DNA from: Atherix ibis
Taxonomy: Eukaryota; Arthropoda; Insecta; Diptera; Athericidae
Direction of reading: 5' to 3'
DNA length: 64,000 nt
NCBI GenBank assembly: GCA_958298945.1
Contig: OY282606.1
Coordinates: forward strand, 55,131,920-55,195,919
Positions 1 to 10,960 of the stretch are shown piece by piece. The translations under genes were made by a program, and so were the position numbers. Each line of letters starts with the position of its first letter. Position 1 is the stretch's first letter. The notes below the pieces were generated by a model, which was given only the letters and a program-made list of their open reading frames with translations, had not been told where the DNA came from and made no database searches.

Positions 1-139
1 GGAGTGGAAAAAGTGCTTCGAAAATTGGTTTGAGCGCATGCAAAAGTGTACGATGTCCAATCCGGATTCTGAGGAGCTTTCGCGCCTAGAATTTCGGTAT
101 GGATGTTGAATACACTGGTTTGTTAGTGGTTCTCCAATG

Positions 140-662
140 AGTCGACAAAAAAGTGTCGCTATTGGTTCAGTCATCGTGTCTGCGGATGGCTAAAGGTGTT
201 AGTTGCCATTCTGTTAGTAGGCGAGGCAGATTGGGAATGACTGTGATCACTGGCCGACGGAGTGTTTCTCCAGCCAACTTGTCAGCACTTTCATTACCCA
301 CAATTCCCACATGCCCTGGCACCCATTGCAACTCGACACTCCTATTGCTAAATAGGCTATGACGAATTGCGCTAAGTACTGGGTCACTCGATGGGCCACA
401 AATGGCTTTAAGGGCGGCAAGGCTGTCGCTAAAAATAATAACGTTTTGTTGGCTGGGAATATTGGTCGCAATTTCAATTGCCGTTTTGATGGCCCACAGC
501 TCCCCGTAATATGGAGTTGCCCTATAAGGGAAGATTACACAACATAGTGTGCGGGTGCTGCTGCCAAAAAGTTCGACGACCGCAAAAGATGTAATACGTG
601 GGCTACTATATATATTTCTGGCCTAATAATGAAAATGCGAATATTTATCAACGAAAAAGGTT
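140..662 (-). pseudogene. RNase H domain of the I-type element ORF2 (frameshifted off the RT)
   Basis: Minus-strand reading gives an RNase H fold: YGELWAIKTAIEIA carries the catalytic Glu, FSDSLAALKAI the next Asp, and WVPGHVGIVGNESADKLA the last conserved block. The first catalytic Asp seems to be in LLFTDA at the end of the upstream frame. A stop and frameshift at about 650-665 break the join to the reverse transcriptase. In I-clade elements this domain degrades the RNA strand during target-primed reverse transcription. Towards base 1 the frame breaks down in noncoding 3' sequence. Confidence 0.75.
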
Positions 663-2740
663 TTATTGTTTTTCAAAATATTCTCCATCAAGATTTATAT
701 ACGTATCGGTGTCAGCGGCGGCATCAGTGAACAACAGTCGATGATGTTTTAATCCGTCCAACTGTTCAAGGAACAATTTCCTATATGTGGATGGATCAGT
801 TCTAGCCTTCTTAAACCTGTCAAGAGAAGCAGTCACTTTCAACTTTGCTCCTAACCACGGTTTCCAATCTGGGTGTGGAAGGGAAGTTTGGAAATCGACG
901 GGGAGGATGGATGAATTTCTTTCAAGGTGGGATATTAATAAGGATAGCGATGATGAATTCCTTTTTGAGCTGGGGGAGATGATAATGTTTTTTATTAAAG
1001 TGTGGAGTGGATAATTTGGAAGGCATAGGTTTTTGTAAATTAAACTTAGGCGGGCTTTGTGAAGATAGAGAAAAATAGGTTTTCGACCAGTCTCTATCAG
1101 TATGGATTCCACCGGAGATGTCCGATGTGCTCCACTGGCTAGTCTAATACAACGGTTTACCGCTGCCTCGACTAGTTTTTTCCCTGCTATTGGCACACTA
1201 ACACATATAGTGAAGAAATAGAGTAAGGTCCCGTCCAAAAGGGCGTTGGTTACTCTAATTGCCTCACCTTGTATTACCTTACTTTTGCTGCTGACTAAAA
1301 TTTTTACCATTCGGAGAATGATATTAATTTTGTCAACAGCATTTTTAATCTGAAGATTCCATTTTCCTCCACGGGCAATTGAGATACCCAGGATTTTCAT
1401 GGAATCGTTTGGGCGGAGAGGGAAGGGGGTTAGTGACGAGTTCGATAAACTACAATTTTTTTTCCTGCAAACATGAAGGCAAGGTGGGTTCGATGTACAG
1501 ATAACCGCACCGTTTATGCTGCTCCAAGTGTTGATGTTGCGGATGGCGTTATTTATTTGTTGCTGAAGATCAGCACCAGATACAAGTATAAAAATATTGT
1601 CGGCATATATGTAGTGGGTAAAGGATGATAGTTGGTGGGAAAGGGAGTGAATATATATATTGAATAGGATCGTTGATAGAGGGGATCCTTGTGGGATGCC
1701 GTTTTTCATTTCGCGTTTTGACGAAAAATGACCGTTGGCGCGTACCGTGAAGGTTCTACCAGTTAGGTAGGAACGTTGTAGTGCCAATATTGCAGAGTCT
1801 ACTCCCCACTCTGCCAGCTGTGAGAGTACCCTATGTGGGCAAATTCGGTCATACGCCTTTTCTAGGTCGAAGGACAACAGTAAACCACAATGTCTACGTT
1901 TGTAGCAATTATGGATTGAATGTTGGAGTTCGAGTAGCATACTCAGAGTTCCCCTGCCTGACCTATAGGCATGTTGTTGGGGATTGAGTCTATTGGCAAG
2001 CGCCTGGTTAAGTCTTGTAGCTAAGATCTTTTCCAGGATCTTGGAAGTGCAAGGCAGTAATGAAATTGGTCTAAAGTTATTAGCCGAAGACTGGGAGATA
2101 TTTTTTTTGGGAACTGGAATGGCTGTTGCGACCTTCCAGGAATTTAAGAAAATAGATTTTTCCAGAATTTTGTTAAAGATGTTGACAATTTTAATATGAA
2201 AGGTCGAAGATGCCTCTTTAATCATTTTAAAAGAAACCTTGTCCCTACCAGGTGTGGTTCCCTTGAAAGAATTCAACGAAAAGTTGAACTCCGCAAGCGT
2301 TACTGGCTGGTTCAAGATTAGGGTGGAGGCTGACGGTATAGGCGAGAGATTTTCCGTGAAGTATTGTTTCTCTCTACGACATGAATCACTAAGGTGGTTG
2401 TTGGATGAAAACGAGGCCCAGGACTGTGCCAGTTCCTCAACGATAGCTGTCGAGTCGGATATAACTCCATTCTCAGACTCAATAGATGGGATAATCCCAT
2501 TTTTTTGGCGACCAAGAATGCAGTTAATACCTCTCCATGCTTCTTTCGGTGAAGTTCGGGAATCAATTGAGGTGGTGAAGTTATTCCAAGCTGTTCGCTT
2601 GGCTTGTTTCACTGCTCTTTTAACTCGAGCAGTCCTGAGTCTCAATTCGATGAGATTAGTCGTACTGGAAAAACGAGAGTAGTCTTTCCAGGCCATATTT
2701 CTTTCACGTCGTAATGTTGCGATTTCATGGGTATACCATT
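663..2740 (-). pseudogene. Reverse transcriptase part of I-type element ORF2 (YADN active site)
   Basis: The 677-codon frame contains the RT blocks in order: FRPISLLPCTSKILEKIL, motif A FDLEKAYDRI, motif B GIPQGSPLSTILFNIY, and the catalytic box as YIYADNIFILV. The second catalytic Asp of YADD is Asn here, seen directly at about 1,590-1,605. The C-terminal part is the usual I/Jockey-type connection domain. The first Met of the frame (2,696) is not a real start: the coding frame runs back to about 2,740, where a stop and frameshift separate it from the endonuclease. Enzymatic death is inferred from the lost Asp. Confidence 0.88.
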
Positions 2741-3643
2741 TATGTTAGGTTGTTTTTTAGACATGCCAGCTGAAGAGGGAATTGTCCCAGCAGCTGCACG
2801 TCTGAAGATTTTTATCACGTTTTCTGCCTCAAGGTTAGGAGATTGGGCAACGGGTAGATCAGCAGAAGCTTTGAAAATCGCAGCTCTGTAATTTTCCCAA
2901 TTTGCGCGCTCTTCTATGAACCGTGACAGTGGTTTTATTTTAACGTGCGCAACATTTGCCTCCACAAGTATGGGCAAGTGGTCACTTCCTTCGAGGAAGC
3001 CATGAACTTTCCATGAATATAATCCAAAGTTCCGTGTAGGAACGAAGGTGAGGTCGAGAACAGAGGTAGTACCTCTGGTTGAGAAAAAGGTTGGTGAACC
3101 ATCGTTTAGTTGAGTGAAGCTCGAATCGGTAGAGTTGAGCCATTCCTCGAAGATTTTCCCGCGCCAACAGGTTCTTGGGGAACTCCAAGCATGACTGTGG
3201 GCATTGAAATCTCCAAGGATGATGGTATTTTCAGGTAATTGGCTAATTAGACCTTGCCAATCTGCTTGAGAAAAACGTAGGCTGTGTTCAATATATATAT
3301 TGGCAATGTGGACTTTGGGAGAGGTATTTACAGAAATAAGGATTGTCAAAAAATTTGTTGAAATGTGAATTTGTGAGTAGGATATGGAGGGGTGTATGAG
3401 GAAACATACACCACCTCTTTTATTGTTGTTACTTTTGTTGTAAAACAAACATTGGTATTTTTGGTAAAATGGTTGGTTGTAGGAGTGAGGTAATTTGGTT
3501 TCTTGCAAAGCAACTATTTTTGGAGAGTACTGACTTAGCAGCAGGCTCAGACCTTCTAGGTTATTAAGGAACCCGTAGATGTTCCATTGCAAAATGGAAC
3601 ATCTGGCGTTGTTACTTATTCCATTTCTATGGAAAATTACCAT
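2642..3643 (-). pseudogene. Endonuclease (APE-type) part of I-type element ORF2
   Basis: The 333-codon frame is an exonuclease-endonuclease-phosphatase domain: ILQWNIYG gives the metal-site Asn, ALQETKL the catalytic Glu, GDFNAHSHAW the Asp/Asn pair, and GSDHLPI the terminal SDH. All catalytic residues are present. In LINE-like elements this enzyme nicks target DNA to prime reverse transcription. The frame overlaps the RT frame by 55 bp only because of a frameshift near 2,740; in intact relatives both are one polyprotein. The last ~35 residues after about 2,740 are out of frame and not native. Confidence 0.88.
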
Positions 3644-3833
3644 AGTTGAAGGTTAGGCAAGCTAAAAACTAGAACAGTAATCTGCCCAGAAATAGTGCTG
3701 CATGAAGGGAGAAAAATATGGTGGAGAAGAACTGGACTGTAAGTCTGTGAACCATTAGAGGTTTGCCGAAAGGCATACCACTTCTTGTTCACCAGATTGC
3801 AGGCTCGTACTCTTAGAAAAAACATTAGCAATG

Positions 3834-5294
3834 TTATTTTTTGGAGCTTGTTCCTGGTTTACCAGACTTCATTTTTTGTGCTAAGGTAAGAACCGTGTTG
3901 CGATCTTCTGGATCGAGGTCTTTTAACGTGCTAATTAGTATAGCAACTTGTTCACTGGTGGATCGGGGGTGGGTTGACGGTGTTTGGGAATTTGAGAGTG
4001 GGGATTTTGATGGGGTGGTAATTGATTTATCAGAAGAGGTGTTGATTCCTGTATTTATAGAAGGTTTTTTGACCATTGGCGTTAAAGAATTTAGCTTACG
4101 CTCAAAAGCTTTTCTGGAAGGAGAGGGTGAAATTTTTTTGGATGTGAGAGGGGATGTTGGCAGTGGTAAAGTGGACGCAGAAGGCGTTGGTGGCAATGAT
4201 GAGGATGCTGATGTATTAACTGAATGAGATGACGCACGGACTGCTTGTGCAAAGGAGGTGTTCGATTTTAGTGTGGAGGCATCCATTTGAGATTTTTTGA
4301 ATATTGTTGTTGCTGCAGCCATGGAACATTTGTTGTCCGTCATAACTTTAAGAATAGTTTTTCTCTCAGCGTACGAAGGGCAACAACGGTCTCCTGAGGT
4401 GTGTGAGTCTGTTTTGCAGTTAACGCAAAATACACGTGTACATGCCTTTTCAAGATGGGGCGCAAGTCCACAATTAGGACATACCGTCGAAGCCTTACAG
4501 TATTTAGCTGTATGGCCCAGTACTTGGCAGTTGCGACATCTCATGGGGTTCGGATAATATGTTTTCACATCAAATCTGTGGAAAAGGATGTTGAGGTTGG
4601 AAGGGAGTTCGTACGCGTCAAAGGTCAGAACAACAATACCCGTAAATGACTGGGTACCGTCGCGCATAGAGATTATTTTTCTAGCCTCTACCACGTTGTA
4701 ATCAATGAGGTTGCTGACGATTTCCTCTTCGGATGTATTTGCAAGCCACTTGCAAAAAATCGTGCCCTTTACTTGGTTGAGGGAGGGGTGAAGTGTGAAA
4801 TTTAATTTAATATCATTGATAAAAACCGGTTTGGCGTGAATAAATTTATCGGCCGAAAATCTTGTTTTGGTTGTTAGCAATAGATCACCGTTACGATAAT
4901 CGTTTATTTTAAGAATATCATTGCTGATATTCTTGAGAGCCAGACTAGTTTTAAAAGGACAGAGTTGGTTCGCTCTGAATTTTGCCTCGGGTGAAGTAGA
5001 AATTACTAGAAAGCGCGGATGTTCGGAAATTTTAGTCGGAAGGGAGGGGAAGTTAACCAATTTGCTTAATACAGATAGGTTCGTGTTTGTTTGGTTGTGG
5101 TTGTAGTGATTGTTATTTATATTTTTGGTGGTGGTATTGATGGATTGGTTTAGTCTGGCTCTTTTCGTGGATTTTGTGGTAGAGGCGTCGAGAATTGTAA
5201 GGGATATACCTGTATCTGGTGGCGAGGGGGGGTCCGGTGGCCTGACGTCGACGTCCACGTCCATTGTTATGGGTTTAACAACACTTAATTTCAC
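3834..5294 (-). CDS. ORF1 nucleic-acid-binding gag-like protein of the I-type element
   Basis: Uninterrupted 486-residue ORF. Residues 1-90 are low complexity (Asp/Pro-rich, then Asn/His-rich). Residues about 90-245 are the RRM-like gag core (starting HPRFLVIST). Three zinc knuckles follow: CRNCQVLGHTAKYC (253-266), one from C272 to C285, and one starting at C290. The C-terminal third is Ser/Thr/Pro-rich. Such ORF1 proteins coat the element RNA and act as chaperones. The start is the first Met after the probable 5' UTR; the gap to ORF2 is about 190 bp. Debris of a relative of this ORF lies on the plus strand at about 25,980-26,380 and again at 28,114-28,510. Confidence 0.9.
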   Translation of the reverse strand: MKLSVVKPITMDVDVDVRPPDPPSPPDTGISLTILDASTTKSTKRARLNQSINTTTKNINNNHYNHNQTNTNLSVLSKLVNFPSLPTKISEHPRFLVISTSPEAKFRANQLCPFKTSLALKNISNDILKINDYRNGDLLLTTKTRFSADKFIHAKPVFINDIKLNFTLHPSLNQVKGTIFCKWLANTSEEEIVSNLIDYNVVEARKIISMRDGTQSFTGIVVLTFDAYELPSNLNILFHRFDVKTYYPNPMRCRNCQVLGHTAKYCKASTVCPNCGLAPHLEKACTRVFCVNCKTDSHTSGDRCCPSYAERKTILKVMTDNKCSMAAATTIFKKSQMDASTLKSNTSFAQAVRASSHSVNTSASSSLPPTPSASTLPLPTSPLTSKKISPSPSRKAFERKLNSLTPMVKKPSINTGINTSSDKSITTPSKSPLSNSQTPSTHPRSTSEQVAILISTLKDLDPEDRNTVLTLAQKMKSGKPGTSSKK

Positions 5295-5306
5295 TCGATT
5301 TTCACT

Positions 5307-6090
5307 TCACACGTAAGGAAAACAAAACAAATAAGTGAAACTATTAAAAAAGGTCAAACACTGATAGAATTTACGCGTGCAGGGAGAAAAATCAAATTTT
5401 TTACCGAATCTACGTAGCGATATAAGTACGTCCGCACTGGTACGCAGTGTGGACGGGAATGCATTGCTCATTTTGATTTTCATATCTTTAACAATATTTA
5501 ATGGAACATATTTGACATCTGCTCCGGAATCGACTTTGAATTTAACAACTTCATTTCCTATTTGGTATCCACTGATCATTCTTTGTTCCGATTGAATTTA
5601 TTCTATAAATACAATTAATACTAGGCGTTCTCACTTGTCGTAATTAATTTATCGGAGATATCATGTTAATTAAATCCTTGTTTTCCGTTTGAATTCTGCA
5701 CCCGTTTATTTGCCTTCGGTTCGTTGTTGCTTTTCCGACACATTCGGCAAAAATGACCATTTTATCCAGCAGCAACCACTTGTTTCTTTGAATCCTTTGA
5801 TTTTTGGATTCAAAGAAAGAAGTGTCTTGCACAATTCAACAATAATATTCAAATGTCTTGCACAATTCAACAATACGGTCCAATTTTTATTCACGTCCAC
5901 CCAACAGTTTCAATTGTAGTTTCTTGTCAAAAACTCCGGTGATTATACGATCGTACGAAACACCAAATTCACATTGTTCAATCTGTCAAGACGGAAGTTA
6001 TTCTAAAGAATGGTTAGGTGTAATTGAAAGCAACGCGTCTATTAGAAAAATAATTAAAGAAGTTCGTTTATTGATAATATTATTTTAGTT
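5307..6090 (-). pseudogene. Gypsy-type gag-pol fragment (zinc knuckle and protease start)
   Basis: On the minus strand, pieces in different frames read as the end of a gag (EFGVSYDRI, then FDKKLQLKLLGGRE-like), a decayed zinc-knuckle segment (MCRKSNNEPKANKR), and an aspartic protease start (FKVDSGADVKYVPLNI, active site DSGA). Frames change several times and stops intervene, so this is an old relic. It ends where the I-type element begins (about 5,300-5,375), which suggests the I element inserted into it. The order gag, knuckle, DSGA protease is that of Ty3/gypsy elements of the insect KRBA2/K02A2.6-like type; that placement is my inference. Confidence 0.6.
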
Positions 6091-6102
6091 TTACAACGAA
6101 TT

Positions 6103-6578
6103 TTATATTGACGTATATGGATGTTCTTCTACGACCGTTCACGTTCACGTTCTCTCTTCGAATTCCACCTCGCCTCATTTCACAACACTCCATCATTTAA
6201 CCCGAAGTTGCCAGTGAAGTGTTTCTGGGTGGTGAGTTGCTGACAAATCAGCATTAAAAGGGTAAACAAAGAAATAAAAAAAATTAAGACAAGAAATTGT
6301 AAAAATTAATTAAAAAAAAAAAACAGGGAAAATTTAATGAGGGTGGGACATAGGGACTGGTGGGGAAGATTAAAAGTGACGAAGATGAAAATAAATAAGC
6401 AAGAAAAGTGGAAACATCGAAAAAAATTATTTTTCTTAAGAGAAAAGAAAATGAAAACAATGGGTGAAACCAACCGACGACCTGGTTGAGAGAGCCTTAG
6501 ATGGACCAGCTCTCCCTGCCCTGCCTCTAACGCCCTATGGCACTCCGCGGCCAAAATATATCTGGAGTGGCCCTGTCG
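6103..6578 (-). repeat. Dispersed repeat, related in inverted orientation to 31,580-32,000
   Basis: The core at about 6,478-6,574 is the near-perfect reverse complement of 31,580-31,680 (both contain ATATTTTGGCCGCGGAGTG and GCGTTAGAGGCAGG). Beyond the core both copies run into poly-pyrimidine/T-rich DNA on the same side. This could be an LTR or 5' leader of the neighbouring gypsy relic. No coding frame is convincing. The hAT transposon interrupts this repeat at 6,571-6,578. Confidence 0.6.
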
Positions 6579-6601
6579 TAGGGATGTTCCTTTTCTTGAA
6601 A

Positions 6602-6695
6602 TCTATCGATATTACATATCGATATATATCTTAATCAAATCTATCGATAACTAAAATAATCGGTCACAAAACTATCGATAACTCAAATATCGATG
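6602..6695. promoter_or_regulatory. Left subterminal TATCGATA cluster of the hAT element
   Basis: Four exact TATCGATA palindromes occur at 6,604-6,611, 6,617-6,624, 6,642-6,649 and 6,673-6,680, plus TATCGATG at 6,688-6,695. Subterminal repeats of hAT elements are usually transposase-binding sites. TATCGATA is also the core of the fly DRE promoter element bound by DREF, itself a BED-finger hAT-derived protein. Confidence 0.75.
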
Positions 6696-6733
6696 AATAC
6701 AGAAAATTTCACTTACAAATAGACATATATATT

Positions 6734-9117
6734 TTAAAAACACCACACATTTATTTGCAAAGAATTTAAAAACAATATTTTATTTAATCTGTCTGGATGA
6801 ATGCGGTTACGCGATTCTTCCATGATGTTGCCGGCTCTAGAAAATAGTCTCTCTGATGGTACTGATGTTGCTGTTACCGACAAGTACTTCTCCGCGATTT
6901 GAGTTAGTTCCGGATGAATAATTTTATGGATTGACCAATAATTTAGTGGATCCGTTTTAAGATCCAGGATTGGTTGCGCTAAATATTGCGTCAATCCAGA
7001 ATACATCCCATCAACAGAAGCTGAAGCGTTATGCTGAGCCGTTGCTGTATTCACCAATTGTTGGTGGAACCCCCATAAATAAGTATTTGATTCTGCACCT
7101 GGATTTGTTGTTGATGAATCAATGTCCTTTGAGTGGGTTGGAGATAACTTTTCAGCAATATCCACTTTTAATTGCTTGTCAATGCCCTGAATTGCTTTCG
7201 CACAAGCAATCTGATCCTTAAAATGTATTTTTTTGAATCTAGGATCCAATATCGTCGAAATTGCCAATAAATGAACTTTTTCAATGTGCTGAAAGCGTTT
7301 GCAAATCTGTTGCAATAATATTTCCTTCAGTTCTTTCGAAACTGGTGTTTTAGTAACAATTGAGTTTAAATTATTATTCATGCAAGAAATAAGTGGAATT
7401 ATTTTACTACTGGTAATAAATTTATCACCACAAATTTCTTTGGTGAGCTTTTCAAGTGGACTCAGTATTTTTACGGCATCTTCAATAATGGATATTTCAA
7501 AGCCTGAAATGAATTAAAAGTGTTGTTACATTAATATCTAATAAAAAATGTATTTCTTGTACATTACCATTTAGCATGTCAGGACTCTTAGGCAGTTTGA
7601 GTAAAACTGCTCCAATTTGTTCTTTTAGTTTAAAAAAACAATCCAGCATGTAATATGTTGAGTTCCATCTAGTTGAAACATCTTGTATCAGTTTTATTGC
7701 AGGTTGTCCTATTTGGTACTTCCGAAGCTCATCTGCAGCCGAAACACTTTGTTTGAAAAAGCGAACGATGTCTTTCACCTTAGATATTAATGCTCGAAAT
7801 TCAGGTGCGTTTGAAATGGCACCCTGTGCTACCAAGCTGATGGTATGTGCGAAGCAAGGCAGATGTTTTTCTTTTCCAAACGTGTCAGTGATGGCCTTTG
7901 TCATATTCGCTGCATTATCAGACACTACAGCTACTATCTATAATGTAAATTATATATGAAAATAAATTATATTAAATTTGCATTGATATATATAATGTCA
8001 ATTATATTTGAACCAAACATTCAAACCTTTTCTTGTTTGATATTCCATTCATTACAAATATTTTTTAAGTGGTGTTATATCAGCTCAGCAGAATGACGTT
8101 CATCTAAAGGAGCTACACAAATCATTGCTGAGCAGATTGTATTTTTTTGGATGAAGTGGGCTGTAACACCTAAATATGCCTGCGTATTCATCGTTTCTGT
8201 CCATATGTCGGTTGTAATTGTAAAATTAGTGACACTTTCCATTTTCTTTTTAAAAATGTCAGAAAGAACCTCATATTTTTCATCAATATGTTGGGTTATT
8301 AACTTTCTGGATGGAATTTTATACATCGGTGCAACTGCATTCATCAGAAAACGAAATCCATCCTTTTCGGTGGTGTTTAAAGGTAGATTATCCTTTGCTA
8401 TCATAAAAAGAATAGCGTTGGTAATTTTGAGCGCTTTTGCCCCACCTTCATTGTAGCTGTTAATGTTTGCAAACGCCGTTTCTATAAGCTGATTGCGTTG
8501 AATCACTGGTTTGTTGATGTTTTGCCTTTTACGGGGTGTAGAAGTATATGGTAAGGCAGACGTTGACGGTGAATTTACATCTATGCTCTGTGCTGCTGAC
8601 TGGAATTCATACAAAGATCCATGATGTATGGAATTAAAATGTCCCGTTATACTCTAAAAAAATAGTTCCCAACAATTATATTCATTCAATAGCTTAGTTT
8701 GCAGCGACTCTAATTACTTACTGATAATGACTGGTTTCGCCGACTACGTTGAATATTATTTGAAAACTCTTCTAGTGAACTTCTTGAACCATTATCAGGT
8801 GAACACATTTCCCTAGAAAAATTAGAATTTATTTCTAAATCCGTGACTCCATCACTTTCGTCAGCACTTATATTGTTAGTTCCTGGTCCTGCAGATGATG
8901 GTCTTGAATTATTTAATTCTCCTGATGAAACAGTTTCGTCTTCATTTTCGAGCTTATATATATCCTTGTGCACATGTTTTAAATGACTTATTAAGTTGGT
9001 AGTATTGCCTGATGCTTTAATACTTTTGTGGCATATTTTGCAGGATCCACCTCCATTTTCACATTTTATAAAATATTTCCAAACAAAAGATTTGGATTTT
9101 ATTTTTTTTGGTGGCAT
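6734..9117 (-). pseudogene. hAT transposase, BED zinc finger, four exons, one premature stop
   Basis: Exon 1 (9,117-8,722) encodes a BED finger: KSFVWKYF, then CKICHKSIK and HLKHVH. It ends at a GTAAGT donor. Exon 2 (8,653 to about 8,018) carries the DDE-core start, with TTDIWTETMNTQAYLGVT and APLDERHSAELI. Its last part continues as HHLKNICNEWNIKQEK but is preceded by a TAA at 8,077-8,075. Exon 3 (about 7,939-7,569) has VVSDNAANMTKAI and LPCFAHTISL. Exon 4 (about 7,501-6,734) ends in the hAT dimerisation block (SVTATSVPSERLFSRAGNI). Exon joins keep frame with GT-AG signals. A single stop is the only lesion I see; read-through or sequencing error are alternatives. ZBED-like hAT-Ac type is my inference. 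Confidence 0.88.
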
Positions 9118-9382
9118 TTCTAATGTTTTTTCAAAGCAGTACGTTATAATAATGTCCTATTTCACTTTACAATTCAGTTTCACTTAACTTTGCACTTTAT
9201 ATTCACTCTTTGCTATTGCTGTACAACTACAAGTCCACAATGAATATGATGTATGATAAAAGTATTATATTCTTTCTAGCTAATTTTTTAATAAAGTACG
9301 TATGTTTATAAAGAAATAATAAGGGAAAGAACCGCAAATTGTGTCTTTTATCCGTCATAAAAGTTTGTGAAATCCCACTTTA
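9118..9382. other. hAT 5' noncoding region upstream of the transposase start
   Basis: AT-rich sequence between the transposase ATG and the inserted MITE. It presumably carries the transposase promoter and leader. I see no clear TATA box or ORF. Confidence 0.4.
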
Positions 9383-9952
9383 AGGCCGCTATGCAGCTCG
9401 AGCTAAGATAAATTTCCATACGATTTTTAGCTAGCGTAATCGAAATTGACAAATTTAGCTCACGATTTCTCCGGGCCGTACGCACTTCGAGAGTGAAATG
9501 AAAGTGATCGGAAGAGTGAATGTGCTGAAAAGTAGATGACGGCACTGACAAATCTCCACGCGATTTCACTTTGGTTTTCGCTACAATAATTGCACGGAAC
9601 AATAATCGAAGATAAATGCGAGCTGAATTTTGACGTTTGTGTTTTTGTTTTATCGTAGTAGTGGTAACTTTCGTTGCAATGAATGAAAATAGTCTAAATT
9701 TAGCTGATTGTTTTGCAGGGAATGCACTGCCCATCACTAAAGTCAATTTTTATTTATAATTTTATTTTTTTTGCTCACAACACGACTATTCACTTCAATT
9801 ATTTTTTAAATAACAACATCGAAATTAAACTATTCCGAAATGTCAAAATCTAACCCTACACAAAAAGATTTCACTCTCGTTTAGCTGCGCTAAATGGGAG
9901 AGTAGAGGAGATCGCGTTAAAATTTATCTTAGCTCGAGCTGCATAGCGGCCT
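9383..9952. mobile_element. 570-bp MITE with TTA target duplication (Harbinger-like)
   Basis: Both ends carry the same terminal inverted repeat of about 34 bp, starting AGGCCGCTATGCAGCTCG. The left copy is at 9,383-9,416 and the right copy ends at 9,952. TTA flanks both sides (9,380-9,382 and 9,953-9,955). A 3-bp TTA/TAA duplication is characteristic of PIF/Harbinger transposons. No transposase frame exists inside, so it is non-autonomous. It sits in the 5' noncoding part of the hAT element and therefore inserted later than the hAT. Confidence 0.82.
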
Positions 9953-10074
9953 TTACAACAAGAATTGTCTGTTAAATTCCACACCGCTCGAAACACATCT
10001 ATCGGTATTTTGGCGAAACAGCACTAAAGCTCTCGCGTCAAAAAAGCGAACGATAAAACAATAAAGGGAAATTT

Positions 10075-10182
10075 CATCGATATTATAAATATCGATATTT
10101 CCATTTTTATAAAACTATCGATTGTTATCAGGACGCAAACCATCGATAAAAATAATCGATATTTATAGGTTCAACTATCGAT
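10075..10182. promoter_or_regulatory. Right subterminal ATCGAT cluster of the hAT element
   Basis: Contains TATCGATA at 10,090-10,097 and variants (CATCGATA, TATCGATT, AATCGATA) about every 20 bp. The LTR element split a further site: before insertion the sequence at 10,176-10,182 joined to 15,561 read CTATCGATATTT. A last variant, AATCGATAG, lies at 15,570-15,578 just inside the right terminus. Confidence 0.65.
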
Positions 10183-10429
10183 TATTATCCATTCACCAAT
10201 TTATACTACTATATTTTAATAAACCACCGAAAAAACTAGCCGCTGTCCCTGCCGATATAAGAGTTTCAACCTGACTGATTAGTATCACACTTTTACCACA
10301 GCGGCTAGCCTCTCTCTCTCTTGACTCAAAAGTCTGAGAGGGTATTTTGAGTGATAATCAAATTATCAAGAATGAGTTACAACTTGGATAAAGGGTATTA
10401 TTTATATCCAGTGCAATAGTTGCGTTACA
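10183..10429 (-). repeat. 3' LTR of the gypsy-type element
   Basis: 247 bp, matching 15,310-15,556 with no difference that I can see. It contains an inverted pair CCGCTGTCCC / CACAGCGGC around a TATAAGAG-like sequence. It abuts the CGAT duplication at 10,179-10,182. I see no clear polypurine tract on its inner side. Confidence 0.92.
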
Positions 10430-10728
10430 TTCGGCCATCCGACAGTACGTCGACTCGACGGATGAGTGCAAGTTAGTGTTTTAAATATTATTACCTTCTC
10501 AATTAAAATACTACTAATATAAATTATTCATGCAATAAGTCTATGTGTACACTTTTTACTACATATTCTACTTTTTACTACATGTTTAAGTACTACCAAT
10601 TCATTACTACACCTCATCCACTATAGCAAACAATTTCTGGTTAGTTGTGTTAAATTTTTCTATTGTGATTTTACCCTGACAACCAACAAGCCATACACTT
10701 AATGGTTGCCATATAATCACATTACTAC

Positions 10729-10960
10729 TTTGGCATCACACCAATTTTTTTTTTTAGGCATCACACCAATATTTAGGTATCACACCATTTTTTTAGGCAT
10801 CACACCATTTTTTTTTTTTTTTAGGCATCACACCAATGTTTAGGCATCACACCAATATTTAATTGTCACGCCACAATTCAGGCTTCACGCCACGAATCAG
10901 GCTTCACACCACAAATCAGGCGTCACGCCACAAATCAGGCTTCACGCCACATATCTACCT
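10729..10960. repeat. Short tandem array (GGCNTCACACCA-type units)
   Basis: About a dozen imperfect units with the theme AGGCATCACACCAA, grading into AGGCTTCACGCCACAAATC, with poly-T runs between some units. It lies between the truncated gag-pol and the 3' LTR, where the rest of integrase should be. The unit carries the palindrome-like core TCACGCCA. It may be filler from the deletion or a structural RNA feature. Confidence 0.8.

Larger units (their letters stand above)
1..5300 (-). mobile_element. I-clade non-LTR retrotransposon, left (3') end outside window
   Basis: Read on the minus strand the order is ORF1 with zinc knuckles, apurinic-type endonuclease, reverse transcriptase, RNase H. 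This order, with a C-terminal RNase H, defines the I clade of LINE-like elements. The 5' end lies between about 5,300 and 5,375, where the reading changes to a gypsy-type protease. The 3' end is beyond base 1. The copy is damaged: a frameshift near 2,740 splits ORF2, the reverse transcriptase YADD box reads YADN, and a stop plus frameshift near 650 separates the RNase H. ORF1 is uninterrupted, so the copy is fairly young although dead. Confidence 0.9.

Noticed and set aside
2239..2682. 147-codon plus-strand frame opposite the I-type RT
   Set aside because: Antisense shadow of the reverse transcriptase; no family features.
3841..4227. 128-codon plus-strand frame opposite ORF1
   Set aside because: Mirror of the Ser/Thr/Pro-rich tail of ORF1; acidic/Gly-Val composition is a codon-complement effect.
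9348..9746. 132-codon minus-strand frame
   Set aside because: Lies almost wholly within the 570-bp MITE and spans its terminal repeat; no conserved domain.
10729..10960. Possible CRISPR-like array
   Set aside because: Units are direct variants of each other without unique spacers, and the genome is eukaryotic.
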